Positions 1 through 6,299 of a DNA stretch of 6,453 nucleotides are shown piece after piece (within the stretch, counting starts at the first letter, position 1; every line of letters starts with the position of its first letter). Made by a program: the position numbers and the translations under genes. The notes under the pieces are model-generated. The model was not told where the DNA came from and did no database searches. It worked only from the letters and a program-made list of their open reading frames with translations. This stretch comes from Rhodoferax sp. (GTDB lineage: Bacteria; Pseudomonadota; Gammaproteobacteria; Burkholderiales; Burkholderiaceae_C). The stretch lies in NCBI GenBank assembly GCA_029946045.1, contig JAQSDS010000088.1, forward strand, positions 1 to 6,453, given 5' to 3'.

Positions 1-1407
1 CTGCGCAGCGCCGCCAGCTGGCGGCAGGCGGCACTGCGCGGCTGGGTTTTTGCCACAGCCTGGCTGGCATGTACCTTTGGCTGGCTTTTTACTTCCATGC
101 ACACCTATGGCGGCCTGGCCGCACCGTTGGCCGTTTTGGCGGTGCTGGCATTGGCTGGTTTGCTGGCGCTGTATTACGCCGCGGCGGCTGGTTTTTTCAA
201 TGAGCTGGCGCCCACGCATCCGCTGCTGGCGGCAGGGTCTTTTGCTGCCTTGTGGTTGCTGGCCGAGCTGGCCCGGGGCCTGTTGTTCACCGGCTTTGGC
301 TGGGGCGCGATTGGCTACGCGCATCTGACGGGTCCGCTTGCCGAGTTGCTGCCCTGGGTGGGACTGTATGGTCTTGGTTTCGCCGCCGCCTGGGTGGCGG
401 GCTGCCTGGCGCTGGGCTGGCGCGCAGTGTTTGACGCGCACTGGGGCCGGGCCCGGCTGACTGCGCTCATGTTGCTGGCACTGCTGTTGTTGCCGCAGTT
501 GCTGCCCCAGCCGAAAGGTGGCCCGGCCGGCACGCTCGACGTCACCCTGTTGCAAGGCAATATCCCGCAGAACGAAAAATTCGACTCTGAAACCGGCGTA
601 CTCAAGGCCTTGCAGTGGTACGGTGCGCAGCTCCAGCAGAACCCAAGCCAGCTCATCATTACCCCCGAAACGGCACTGCCACTGCTGCCTGAACAACTGC
701 CCAAGGCTTACTGGCAGGCCTTGCAGCAGCGTTTTGCAGAGGGTTCGCAGGCGGCGCTGGTGGGCGTGCCATTGGGCAGCTTCAGCGAGGGCTACACCAA
801 TTCGGTGGTCGGGTTCAAGCCCGGGCAGACCGCGCCATGGCGGTATGACAAGCACCATCTGGTGCCCTTTGGCGAGTTCATTCCGCCGTTTTTTCGCTGG
901 TTTACCGATCTCATGAACATCCCGCTCGGGGACTTCAACCGTGGCGCCCTGCCGCAGCCCACCTTTGACTGGCAGGGGCAGCGGTTGGCCGCCACCATTT
1001 GTTACGAAAACCTGTTCAGCGAGGAGCTGGCCCGCCAGTTTCTGGCCGACGCCACAGCGCCAACGATCCTGGTCAACGTCAGCAACCTGGGCTGGTTTGG
1101 CGACAGCCTGGCCATGAACCAGCACCTGCAAATTGCCCGGCTGCGCGCGCTGGAGTTTGACCGGCCATTTTTGCTGGCCACCAACACCGGGCAAACCGCC
1201 ATCGTCGACCACCGCGCCCGGGTGACCCATGCGGCCACGCCGCACACCGCCATGGCCTTGCGCGGCACGGTGCAGGGGCGCACCGGCATCACACCCTATG
1301 CCTGGTGGCTGGCGCGCTGGGGGCTGTGGCCGCTGCTCTGGTTGGCGCTGGCCTTGCTGCTGGCAGCTTGGTGGATGCGCCCGGTCCGTATGAAATATGG
1401 CCCGTAG
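1..1407 (+). CDS. lnt: Apolipoprotein N-acyltransferase, 5'-truncated by window edge
   Basis: Lnt is an inner-membrane enzyme that transfers an acyl chain from a phospholipid to the N-terminal cysteine of apolipoproteins, the last step of lipoprotein maturation. The frame is open from base 1, so the gene starts upstream; 468 codons are visible. Against E. coli Lnt (512 aa) I estimate about 40-45 residues are missing, including the first membrane helix. Hydrophobic helices fill visible codons 1 to about 165. They include the family-like stretch ELARGLLFTGFGWGAIGY. A periplasmic carbon-nitrogen hydrolase (nitrilase-like) domain follows, then a C-terminal hydrophobic helix (about codons 440-460). 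The expected catalytic triad is present: Glu223 in TPET (codon 667-669), Lys284 in YDKHHLVPFGEF (850-852) and Cys334 in TICYE (1000-1002). The motif NVSNLGWFGDS follows the cysteine. The ATG at 97 is internal, because conserved sequence continues upstream of it. The stop codon lies inside a REP-like element. The family call is very secure. Confidence 0.97.
   Translation: MRSAASWRQAALRGWVFATAWLACTFGWLFTSMHTYGGLAAPLAVLAVLALAGLLALYYAAAAGFFNELAPTHPLLAAGSFAALWLLAELARGLLFTGFGWGAIGYAHLTGPLAELLPWVGLYGLGFAAAWVAGCLALGWRAVFDAHWGRARLTALMLLALLLLPQLLPQPKGGPAGTLDVTLLQGNIPQNEKFDSETGVLKALQWYGAQLQQNPSQLIITPETALPLLPEQLPKAYWQALQQRFAEGSQAALVGVPLGSFSEGYTNSVVGFKPGQTAPWRYDKHHLVPFGEFIPPFFRWFTDLMNIPLGDFNRGALPQPTFDWQGQRLAATICYENLFSEELARQFLADATAPTILVNVSNLGWFGDSLAMNQHLQIARLRALEFDRPFLLATNTGQTAIVDHRARVTHAATPHTAMALRGTVQGRTGITPYAWWLARWGLWPLLWLALALLLAAWWMRPVRMKYGP
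1382..1404 (+). repeat. Hairpin in the last codons of lnt
   Basis: Bases 1382-1391 pair with 1395-1404 around a GAA loop: nine pairs (one G-U) and one T/C mismatch. It lies in the last codons of lnt and abuts the REP-like hairpin that follows. The two together make a double-hairpin 3' end that could protect the lnt transcript from exonucleases. No T-run follows, so it does not look like an intrinsic terminator. The pairing is seen in the sequence; the function is inferred. Confidence 0.45.
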
Positions 1408-1435
1408 CCCGGATGGCGTGCAGCGTAATCCGGGC
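1404..1435 (+). repeat. Single REP-like palindromic element (GTAG plus hairpin)
   Basis: The tetranucleotide GTAG (1404-1407) is followed by an imperfect palindrome. Arm GCCCGGAT (1407-1414) is a perfect inverted match to ATCCGGGC (1428-1435), with a 13-base centre. A GTAG or similar head followed by a short hairpin is the known layout of REP elements, which RAYT (TnpA-REP) transposase-like proteins recognise. The wording GTAGCCCGGAT...AATCCGGG resembles short dispersed repeats I recall from many proteobacterial genomes. The lnt stop codon TAG (1405-1407) is part of the GTAG head. I see no second inverted REP nearby, so this is a singlet rather than a BIME pair. No T-run follows. Copy number elsewhere in the genome cannot be seen here. 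Confidence 0.6.
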
Positions 1436-1482
1436 GCCTTGGGTGCGTTCAAACTGGGTGAGATGCCGGGCCAAAGACTGCC

Positions 1483-1839
1483 TCACGGTGGTTTACCAAT
1501 CAGCCGGGCGATGCGCTTTGCTCCAATCAGTCGGGCAATGCGCTTTGCTACGTGCCCCCCGTCCGCTAGGACCTGAATCAGCTGCGCGGCCTCCGCCTTG
1601 ACCTCCGCAAAACGCATCGCCCGACTGATTCCTTGCGGCTGTGGGTCGACTAGCAGAAGAAAGTTTTGAAGCAATGCTCCACACAAACGACATGCTGCAT
1701 CGGCGCTCAGGCGCGGGGATTGGGTCATGCGCATGGCCTGGTCGCCGCGCCGGGTTTGGCGTAGGGCCTGCTGTTGGTTGAGGGGCGCATAAGCCCGTAA
1801 AATTGCCGACTCTGACCTTGGTGCTTGTGTCAATCCCAT
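1483..1839 (-). CDS. Doubtful hypothetical protein, 118 aa
   Basis: I do not recognise this frame. The predicted protein is basic and probably helical, with the hydrophobic patch LCGALLQNFLLLVDP near its middle. Its C-terminus repeats the nonapeptide AKRIARLIG twice before GKPP, because the DNA repeat unit is 27 nt and so keeps the frame. Points in favour are the length of the open frame and its place in a gap where no other gene explains the DNA. Points against are no convincing ribosome-binding site upstream of the ATG at 1839, several rare codons near the start (AGG, TTA, CTA), and orientation opposite to every other gene here. Its start also faces the glyQ promoter region. It may be a decayed gene or a chance frame in GC-rich DNA. 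Confidence 0.25.
   Translation of the reverse strand: MGLTQAPRSESAILRAYAPLNQQQALRQTRRGDQAMRMTQSPRLSADAACRLCGALLQNFLLLVDPQPQGISRAMRFAEVKAEAAQLIQVLADGGHVAKRIARLIGAKRIARLIGKPP
1496..1549 (+). repeat. Tandem direct repeat, 2 x 27 nt
   Basis: Unit 1 (1496-1522) and unit 2 (1523-1549) begin CCAATCAG and end GCGCTTTGCT. They are adjacent with no spacer and differ at two positions, both transitions: C/T at 1504/1531 and G/A at 1510/1537. Two copies of exactly the same length are best explained by a local tandem duplication with slight later divergence. Confidence 0.85.
1498..1630. repeat. Inverted repeat: 24-nt arms, with the left arm present twice
   Basis: The sequence at 1607-1630, read on the minus strand, begins AATCAGTCGGGCGATGCG and matches the 24-nt core of both tandem units: 22/24 against 1498-1521 and 22/24 against 1525-1548. 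The single right arm can therefore pair with either left arm, leaving a loop of 58 bases (unit 2) or 85 bases (unit 1). In a minus-strand transcript both pairings are continuous over 24 positions, with 22 Watson-Crick and two G-U pairs each. In a plus-strand transcript the same two positions are A-C mismatches. Identity stops abruptly at both edges of the 24-nt core. The repeat is seen directly; whether it acts as RNA, as DNA or as a mutational scar is open. Confidence 0.85.
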
Positions 1840-1846
1840 TTACTTT
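1818..1846 (+). promoter_or_regulatory. Weak candidate sigma-70 promoter for the glyQ operon
   Basis: TTGGTG (1818-1823) and TACTTT (1841-1846) are separated by 17 bases and lie about 30 bases before the glyQ ATG. The -35 box resembles TTGACA, but the -10 match is poor (three of six). A promoter is expected here because the operon's first gene follows a 470-base gap. This exact pair of boxes is only the best I could find by eye. Confidence 0.2.
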
Positions 1847-1877
1847 CGGGTAGCGTTGCGCGCTGCCTCTACCGCTT

Positions 1878-2798
1878 ATGTTGACCTTCCAGCAAATTAT
1901 TTTGAAACTGCAGTCGTACTGGGACGCCCAGGGCTGCGCGTTGTTACAACCCTACGACATGGAGGTGGGCGCAGGCACCTCGCACACCGCCACCTTTTTG
2001 CGGGCGCTTGGGCCGGAGCCCTGGAAGGCGGCCTATGTGCAGCCCAGCCGTCGCCCGAAAGACGGCCGGTATGGCGAAAACCCAAACCGCTTGCAGCATT
2101 ACTACCAGTACCAGGTGGTGCTCAAGCCCGCCCCCAGCAACATTCTGGAGCTCTACCTGGGCAGCCTCGAAGCCCTGGGTTTCGACCTGAAAAAGAACGA
2201 CATCCGTTTTGTCGAGGACGACTGGGAAAACCCCACGCTGGGTGCCTGGGGGCTGGGCTGGGAAGTCTGGCTCAACGGCATGGAAGTGACGCAGTTCACC
2301 TATTTTCAGCAGGTCGGTGGCATTGACTGCCGACCCATCACCGGCGAAATCACCTACGGCCTGGAGCGCCTGGCCATGTACCTGCAAGGCGTGGACAACG
2401 TTTACAACCTGGTCTGGACTGAATCGCCCGACGGCACCCAACTGAGCTATGGCGACGTCTACAAGCAAAACGAGGTCGAGCAGTCCACCTACAACTTCGA
2501 GCACAGCGATGCCGACTTTTTGTTTACCGCCTTCACGGCGCATGAAAAACAGGCCAAACACCTGATGGACGTGCAACTGGCACTGCCCGCCTACGAGCAG
2601 GTGCTCAAGTGCGCGCACAGTTTCAACTTGCTCGATGCCCGTGGCGCCATTTCCGTGACTGAGCGTGCCGCCTACATTGGCCGCATCCGCACGCTGGCAC
2701 GCGGTGTGGCGCAAAGCTACTTTGACAGCCGCGAACGACTGGGTTTCCCGATGGCCCCGCGTGCCTGGGTGGCTGAAATGTCCAAGAAAGCCGCTTGA
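1878..2798 (+). CDS. glyQ: Glycyl-tRNA synthetase alpha subunit
   Basis: GlyQ is the catalytic subunit of the cytoplasmic alpha2beta2 glycyl-tRNA synthetase, which charges tRNA-Gly with glycine using ATP. At 306 aa it is close to E. coli GlyQ (303 aa) and nearly identical in many blocks. These include [10 protein letters not shown] (residues 27-36), the motif 2 region [19 protein letters not shown] (53-71), [20 protein letters not shown] (111-130) and the motif 3 region [13 protein letters not shown] (156-168). [16 protein letters not shown] (248-263) closes the conserved part. ATG 1878 is chosen because the frame upstream has only seven more sense codons after a possible CTG before a stop at 1851, and because the protein wording from MLTFQQ onward is typical. 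The preceding bases show no Shine-Dalgarno match, which is odd for an essential enzyme. It is followed by glyS after 2 bases, so the two are surely cotranscribed. Confidence 0.98.
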   Translation: MLTFQQIILKLQSYWDAQGCALLQPYDMEVGAGTSHTATFLRALGPEPWKAAYVQPSRRPKDGRYGENPNRLQHYYQYQVVLKPAPSNILELYLGSLEALGFDLKKNDIRFVEDDWENPTLGAWGLGWEVWLNGMEVTQFTYFQQVGGIDCRPITGEITYGLERLAMYLQGVDNVYNLVWTESPDGTQLSYGDVYKQNEVEQSTYNFEHSDADFLFTAFTAHEKQAKHLMDVQLALPAYEQVLKCAHSFNLLDARGAISVTERAAYIGRIRTLARGVAQSYFDSRERLGFPMAPRAWVAEMSKKAA

Positions 2799-2800
2799 TC

Positions 2801-4942
2801 ATGACCCACCAAAATCTCCTTGTTGAACTGTTTGTTGAAGAGCTGCCCCCCAAGGCGCTGAAAAAGCTGGGCGACGTGTTTGCCAGCCAACTGTGCGCGC
2901 AATTGCGCCAGCTGGGGCTGGCCTCAAGCGACTCGGTGAGCACACCGTTTGCCTCGCCCCGTCGCCTGGCCGCGCACATCACGCAGGTGGCGGCCAAGGC
3001 GGCTGACACCGCGGTACAGCAAAAGCTGATGCCGGTCAGTGTCGGGCTCGACGCCAATGGTCTGGCCACGCCCGCGCTGCTCAAAAAATTGCAGGCCCTG
3101 GGCGCCGATGTGTCCGACCCGGTGTTTGCTGTGTCGGCGCTGCGCAAGGCACCCGATGGCAAGGCCGAGGCGCTGTTCTACGACAGCCTGGTGACGGGTG
3201 CCACGCTTGACGTGGGCTTGCAGCCGGCCTTGCTGGCGGCGCTGGCGCAGTTGCCTATCCCCAAAATGATGAGCTACCAGTTGGCGTCCGACTGCGAGCT
3301 GCCGGGCTGGAGCAGCGTGCATTTTGTGCGTCCGGCGCATGGCCTGCTGGCCTTGCACGGTAGCACCGTGGTGCCGGTCAAGGTGCTGGGTCTGACTTCT
3401 GGCAAGCTGACGCAGGGCCACCGTTTTGAGGCGCACAAGTCGCCGCTGCAGGTGGACCATGCCGATGACTACGCGGCCACGCTGCTGCGCGACGGTGCCG
3501 TGATCGCCAGCTTTGGTGATCGGCGCTTTGCCATCGTGCAGCAACTCGCGCAGGCCGCCGAGCGCCTGGGCCCCGGCTTTGAGGTGCTGATGGACGACGC
3601 TTTGCTCGATGAAGTCACCGCCCTGGTGGAGCGCCCCAATGTGCTGACTTGCCAGTTTGAGTCGCAGTTCCTGGCTGTGCCACAAGAGTGTCTGATCCTC
3701 ACCATGAAGGCGAATCAGAAATATTTTCCGCTGCTCGACACCCTGGGCAAATTGACAAACCAGTTCCTGGTGGTGAGCAACATCAGCCCGGCAGACGCCA
3801 GCGCGGTGATTGGCGGCAACGAGCGCGTGGTGCGCCCACGCTTGAGTGATGCCAAGTTCTTTTTTGACCAGGACCGCAAGAAAACACTCGCATCCCGCGT
3901 GACGGGCCTCGACAAGGTGGTCTACCACAACAAGCTGGGAACCCAGGGCGAACGCATGGCACGCGTCTGCGCCATCGCCCGTGCGCTCGCGCTGCAGGTC
4001 GGGGGCGAGGCGCTGGCCGAGCGGGCTGAGGTGGCCGCGCGGCTTGCCAAAACCGACCTGCTGACCGACATGGTGGGCGAGTTCCCCGAGTTGCAGGGCA
4101 TCATGGGCGGCTATTACGCCCTGCATGACGGCCTGGACGCCGACATCGCCGAAGCCATCGAAGACCATTACAAACCCCGTTTCGCTGGCGATGTCTTGCC
4201 GCGCAACCCGGTGGGTGTGGTGGTAGCGCTGGCCGACAAGCTGGAAACCCTGGTGGGCATGTTTGGCATTGGCAACCTGCCCACCGGTGACAAAGACCCG
4301 TTTGCCCTGCGCCGCCATGCGCTGGGCGTGATCCGGATGCTGGTTGAAAAAGACCTGGCGCTTGATTTGAATGCGCTGGTGGCGGCTGCCGTGCCGGCTT
4401 TTGGCAGCAAGATCACCGATGCGAGTGTGGCCCTTGGTGACTTCGTCTACGACCGGCTGGCGGGTTCCCTGCGCGAGCAGGGCTACAGCGCGCTCGAAGT
4501 CGATGCCGTGCTGGCCTTGCGTCCGCAGCGTCTGGGTGATGTGCCGCGCCGTCTGGCGGCGGTGCGCGCCTTTGCCGCGCTGGCCGAAGCGCCGGCGCTG
4601 GCGGCGGCCAACAAGCGCATCAGCAACATCCTGAAAAAAGCCGATGCCGCCGCCGCTGTTGATGCCCATGTGAGCGAACTGCTGCTTCAGGAGCCGGCCG
4701 AAAAAGCGCTGTATGCCGCCATGCAGGACCTCGCGCCGCGCGCCCAGGCCCAGTTTGCGGCCGGTGACTACGCCGGGGCACTGCAAACCCTGGCGGCCTT
4801 GCGCGCGCCGGTCGATGCGTTTTTTGACGGCGTGATGGTCAACGCCGAAGCCCTTGATTTGCGCCTGAACCGCCTGGGCCTGCTCAAAACCCTGCACGGG
4901 GCCATGAACCAGGTGGCCGACTTGTCGCGCCTGGCCGCGTGA
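2801..4942 (+). CDS. glyS: Glycyl-tRNA synthetase beta subunit
   Basis: GlyS is the large subunit of the alpha2beta2 enzyme. It recognises and binds tRNA-Gly and is needed for charging by GlyQ. It has 713 aa, against 689 in E. coli. Recognisable blocks are the N-terminal LLVELFVEELPPKAL (6-20), FASPRRLA (50-57), LTMKANQKYFPL (300-311), RPRLSDAKFFFDQDRKK (345-361) and the run around DLLTDMVGEFPELQGIMGGYYA (419-440). GDKDPFALRRHALGVIRML (496-514) follows. The C-terminal ANKRISNILKK and VDAFFDGVMVNAEALDLRLNRLGLL (671-695) form the DALR-type anticodon-binding end. I chose ATG 2801, 2 bases after the glyQ stop, over an in-frame TTG at 2795 that overlaps glyQ. The purine-rich AAGAAAG at 2784-2790 may serve as a weak ribosome-binding site, and translational coupling to glyQ is likely. 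No frameshift or missing block is visible. Confidence 0.98.
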   Translation: MTHQNLLVELFVEELPPKALKKLGDVFASQLCAQLRQLGLASSDSVSTPFASPRRLAAHITQVAAKAADTAVQQKLMPVSVGLDANGLATPALLKKLQALGADVSDPVFAVSALRKAPDGKAEALFYDSLVTGATLDVGLQPALLAALAQLPIPKMMSYQLASDCELPGWSSVHFVRPAHGLLALHGSTVVPVKVLGLTSGKLTQGHRFEAHKSPLQVDHADDYAATLLRDGAVIASFGDRRFAIVQQLAQAAERLGPGFEVLMDDALLDEVTALVERPNVLTCQFESQFLAVPQECLILTMKANQKYFPLLDTLGKLTNQFLVVSNISPADASAVIGGNERVVRPRLSDAKFFFDQDRKKTLASRVTGLDKVVYHNKLGTQGERMARVCAIARALALQVGGEALAERAEVAARLAKTDLLTDMVGEFPELQGIMGGYYALHDGLDADIAEAIEDHYKPRFAGDVLPRNPVGVVVALADKLETLVGMFGIGNLPTGDKDPFALRRHALGVIRMLVEKDLALDLNALVAAAVPAFGSKITDASVALGDFVYDRLAGSLREQGYSALEVDAVLALRPQRLGDVPRRLAAVRAFAALAEAPALAAANKRISNILKKADAAAAVDAHVSELLLQEPAEKALYAAMQDLAPRAQAQFAAGDYAGALQTLAALRAPVDAFFDGVMVNAEALDLRLNRLGLLKTLHGAMNQVADLSRLAA

Positions 4943-4970
4943 CCTGCTGCAACGCTGACAAAGGTAAACC

Positions 4971-5540
4971 ATGACCCCGATGAAACTGGTGATTCTGGAC
5001 CGTGACGGCACCATCAACGAAGAAAGCGACGACTTCATCAAGTCGGCCGACGAATGGAAACCCCTGCCCGGCGCGCTGGAAGCCATTGCCCGCCTGAACC
5101 ACGCTGGCTGGCACACGGTGGTGGTCAGCAATCAGTCGGGGCTGGGACGCGGCTTGTTCGAGGTGGCTGATCTGAACGCCATTCACGCCAAGATGCACCA
5201 GATGCTGGCGGCTGTGGGCGGGCGCATGGATGCCGTGTTTTACTGCCCCCACACGCCAGATGACGCTTGCCAATGCCGCAAGCCAGGCACAGCCTTGTTT
5301 GAGCAGATTGCCGACCGTTATGGGATCGATCTCAAGAATGTGCCGGTGGTTGGCGACTCTGCCCGTGATGTGATTGCCGGTGTCGCGGTCGGTTGCGAAC
5401 CACATCTGGTGCTGACCGGTAAGGGGGCTGTTTACAAGGCCAGGGCGCTGCCCGGGTCGTTTCCGCCCAACACGGTGGTGCACGAAAACCTGTCTTCTTT
5501 CGTCGATTATTTGCTAGACCGCGAAGAGGCACGAGCCTGA
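4971..5540 (+). CDS. gmhB: D-glycero-D-manno-heptose 1,7-bisphosphate 7-phosphatase
   Basis: GmhB is a cytoplasmic HAD-superfamily phosphatase that removes the C7 phosphate of heptose 1,7-bisphosphate on the route to ADP-heptose for the lipopolysaccharide inner core. The 189-aa protein shows the HAD motif DRDGT with the two catalytic aspartates Asp10 and Asp12, motif II in VVSNQSG (51-57), the conserved Lys in CRKP (102-105) and motif III in VVGDSARD (126-133). A zinc site is formed by Cys92, His94, Cys100 and Cys102 (CPHTPDDACQC), the hallmark that separates GmhB from other small HAD enzymes; the related HisB N-terminal domain is the main alternative. ATG 4971 is favoured over ATG 4980 because AAAGG (4960-4964) sits at good distance before it. 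It lies 28 bases after glyS and 4 bases before plsC, in the same operon. Confidence 0.93.
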   Translation: MTPMKLVILDRDGTINEESDDFIKSADEWKPLPGALEAIARLNHAGWHTVVVSNQSGLGRGLFEVADLNAIHAKMHQMLAAVGGRMDAVFYCPHTPDDACQCRKPGTALFEQIADRYGIDLKNVPVVGDSARDVIAGVAVGCEPHLVLTGKGAVYKARALPGSFPPNTVVHENLSSFVDYLLDREEARA

Positions 5541-5544
5541 ATTT

Positions 5545-6285
5545 ATGCTGGCACTGATTCGATCGATTTTGCACATGGTCTGGATGGTGGTCACCGTGAT
5601 CCCCTGGACCTGTGCCGTGCTGCTGGTGTCCTTGTTTTCCCGCCGCGCGGCCTGGTGGACGGCGGTGAATTGGTTCAGTGTGGTGATGTGGGGCACGCGG
5701 GTAATTTTGGGGGTGCAGTTCAAGGTGCTGGGTTTTGAGCATTTGCCGCTGGGAAAAAGCAGCGCTGCGGTGCTGTTGTCCAATCACCAGTCAGCGCTGG
5801 AAACCCTGCTGCTACCCACGCTGATGCCGCATCCGCTGGCTTTTGTGTTCAAGCGTGAATTGCTCAAAGTGCCGTTTTTTGGCTGGTCGATGGCGCGGCT
5901 GGACATGATCCATATTGACCGCGAATCGCGCAGCGAAGCCATGAAGCACGTCATCGAGCAAGGTTGCCGTCTGCTCTCGCAGGCCACCTGGGTCATCATG
6001 TTCCCTGAAGGCACGCGCATGCCGCGCGGTCAAAAAGGAACGTATCAGACCGCTGGCACCCGACTCGCTGTGCAGTCTGGCGCGCCGGTGGTTCCTATCG
6101 CCGTGGCCACAGCACGCTGCTGGCCGCGCCGGGGCTTCATCAAGCACTCAGGGGTGGTCACGGTGTCGATCGGCCCGGGTCTGCCCAGCGCGGGGCGTGA
6201 CCCCAAGGGCTTGATGCGCGAGGCCGAGGCCTGGATCGAGGCCGAGCTGCGCCGCATTGACCCCGAGGCCTATTCCCCGGTCTAG
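5545..6285 (+). CDS. plsC: 1-acyl-sn-glycerol-3-phosphate acyltransferase
   Basis: PlsC acylates lysophosphatidic acid at position 2 to give phosphatidic acid, the precursor of membrane phospholipids, at the inner membrane. The 246-aa protein begins with a hydrophobic segment (about residues 8-31) that anchors it. The acyltransferase motifs follow in order: I, NHQSALE (80-86), with the catalytic His81; II, the KREL-KVPFFGW region (103-114); III, FPEGTR (153-158); IV, VPIA (183-186). The acidic residue of motif I is Glu86 where the classical NHX4D has Asp, a variant I recall in other betaproteobacterial members. The ATG lies 4 bases after the gmhB stop. GAAGAGG (5523-5529) is rather far away for a ribosome-binding site, so coupling to gmhB is likely. 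A lyso-ornithine or other lysophospholipid acyltransferase is possible but less likely. Confidence 0.92.
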   Translation: MLALIRSILHMVWMVVTVIPWTCAVLLVSLFSRRAAWWTAVNWFSVVMWGTRVILGVQFKVLGFEHLPLGKSSAAVLLSNHQSALETLLLPTLMPHPLAFVFKRELLKVPFFGWSMARLDMIHIDRESRSEAMKHVIEQGCRLLSQATWVIMFPEGTRMPRGQKGTYQTAGTRLAVQSGAPVVPIAVATARCWPRRGFIKHSGVVTVSIGPGLPSAGRDPKGLMREAEAWIEAELRRIDPEAYSPV

Positions 6286-6299
6286 ACGCGGCGCCACCC

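Larger units (their letters stand above)
1408..1877. other. 470-base intergenic stretch between lnt and glyQ
   Basis: This gap contains no recognised gene. From left to right it holds the REP-like hairpin, about 60 bases without visible structure (1436-1495), the tandem 27-nt repeat, a 57-base spacer, the inverted third copy of the repeat core, and then about 200 bases up to glyQ. A minus-strand open frame of 118 codons covers 1483-1839. The section around 1650-1860 looks more AT-rich than the flanking genes. No intrinsic terminator (GC hairpin plus T-run) and no tRNA fold were found. The sequence before glyQ shows no T-box, which is expected because T-boxes for glyQS are a Firmicutes feature. 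The glyQ promoter should lie at its right end. Confidence 0.7.

Noticed and set aside
97..99. ATG as the lnt start
   Set aside because: The frame is open and Lnt-like upstream to base 1, and too many expected N-terminal residues would be lost.
1404..1435. Rho-independent terminator after lnt
   Set aside because: The stem is adequate but no T-run follows on either strand, so a REP-like element explains it better.
1289..1486. 65-codon minus-strand frame starting GTG just after the 118-codon frame
   Set aside because: Most of it is the antisense of the lnt 3' end plus the translated REP-like repeat.
1561..1572. Small GTCC/GGAC hairpin in the repeat loop
   Set aside because: Four-base arms are expected by chance in this composition.
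1496..1630. CRISPR array
   Set aside because: The two direct copies touch with no spacer and the third is inverted; no cas genes are present.
1408..1877. T-box or glycine riboswitch controlling glyQS
   Set aside because: I found no T-box core, antiterminator or terminator T-run, and no glycine-riboswitch-like core; T-box control of glyQS is typical of Firmicutes.
1944..2714. 256-codon minus-strand frame opposite glyQ
   Set aside because: It is a shadow of glyQ in GC-rich DNA, with no family-like sequence.
2795..2797. TTG as the glyS start
   Set aside because: It overlaps the glyQ stop, adds only Met-Ile, and the ATG at 2801 fits the usual N-terminus.
2924..5131. Very long open frame (735 codons) on the minus strand opposite glyS and the start of gmhB
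   Set aside because: It is fully antisense to glyS, whose protein is unmistakable. It is rich in His, Gln, Arg and Gly, as expected from the reverse complement of GC-rich codons, and has no recognisable domain.
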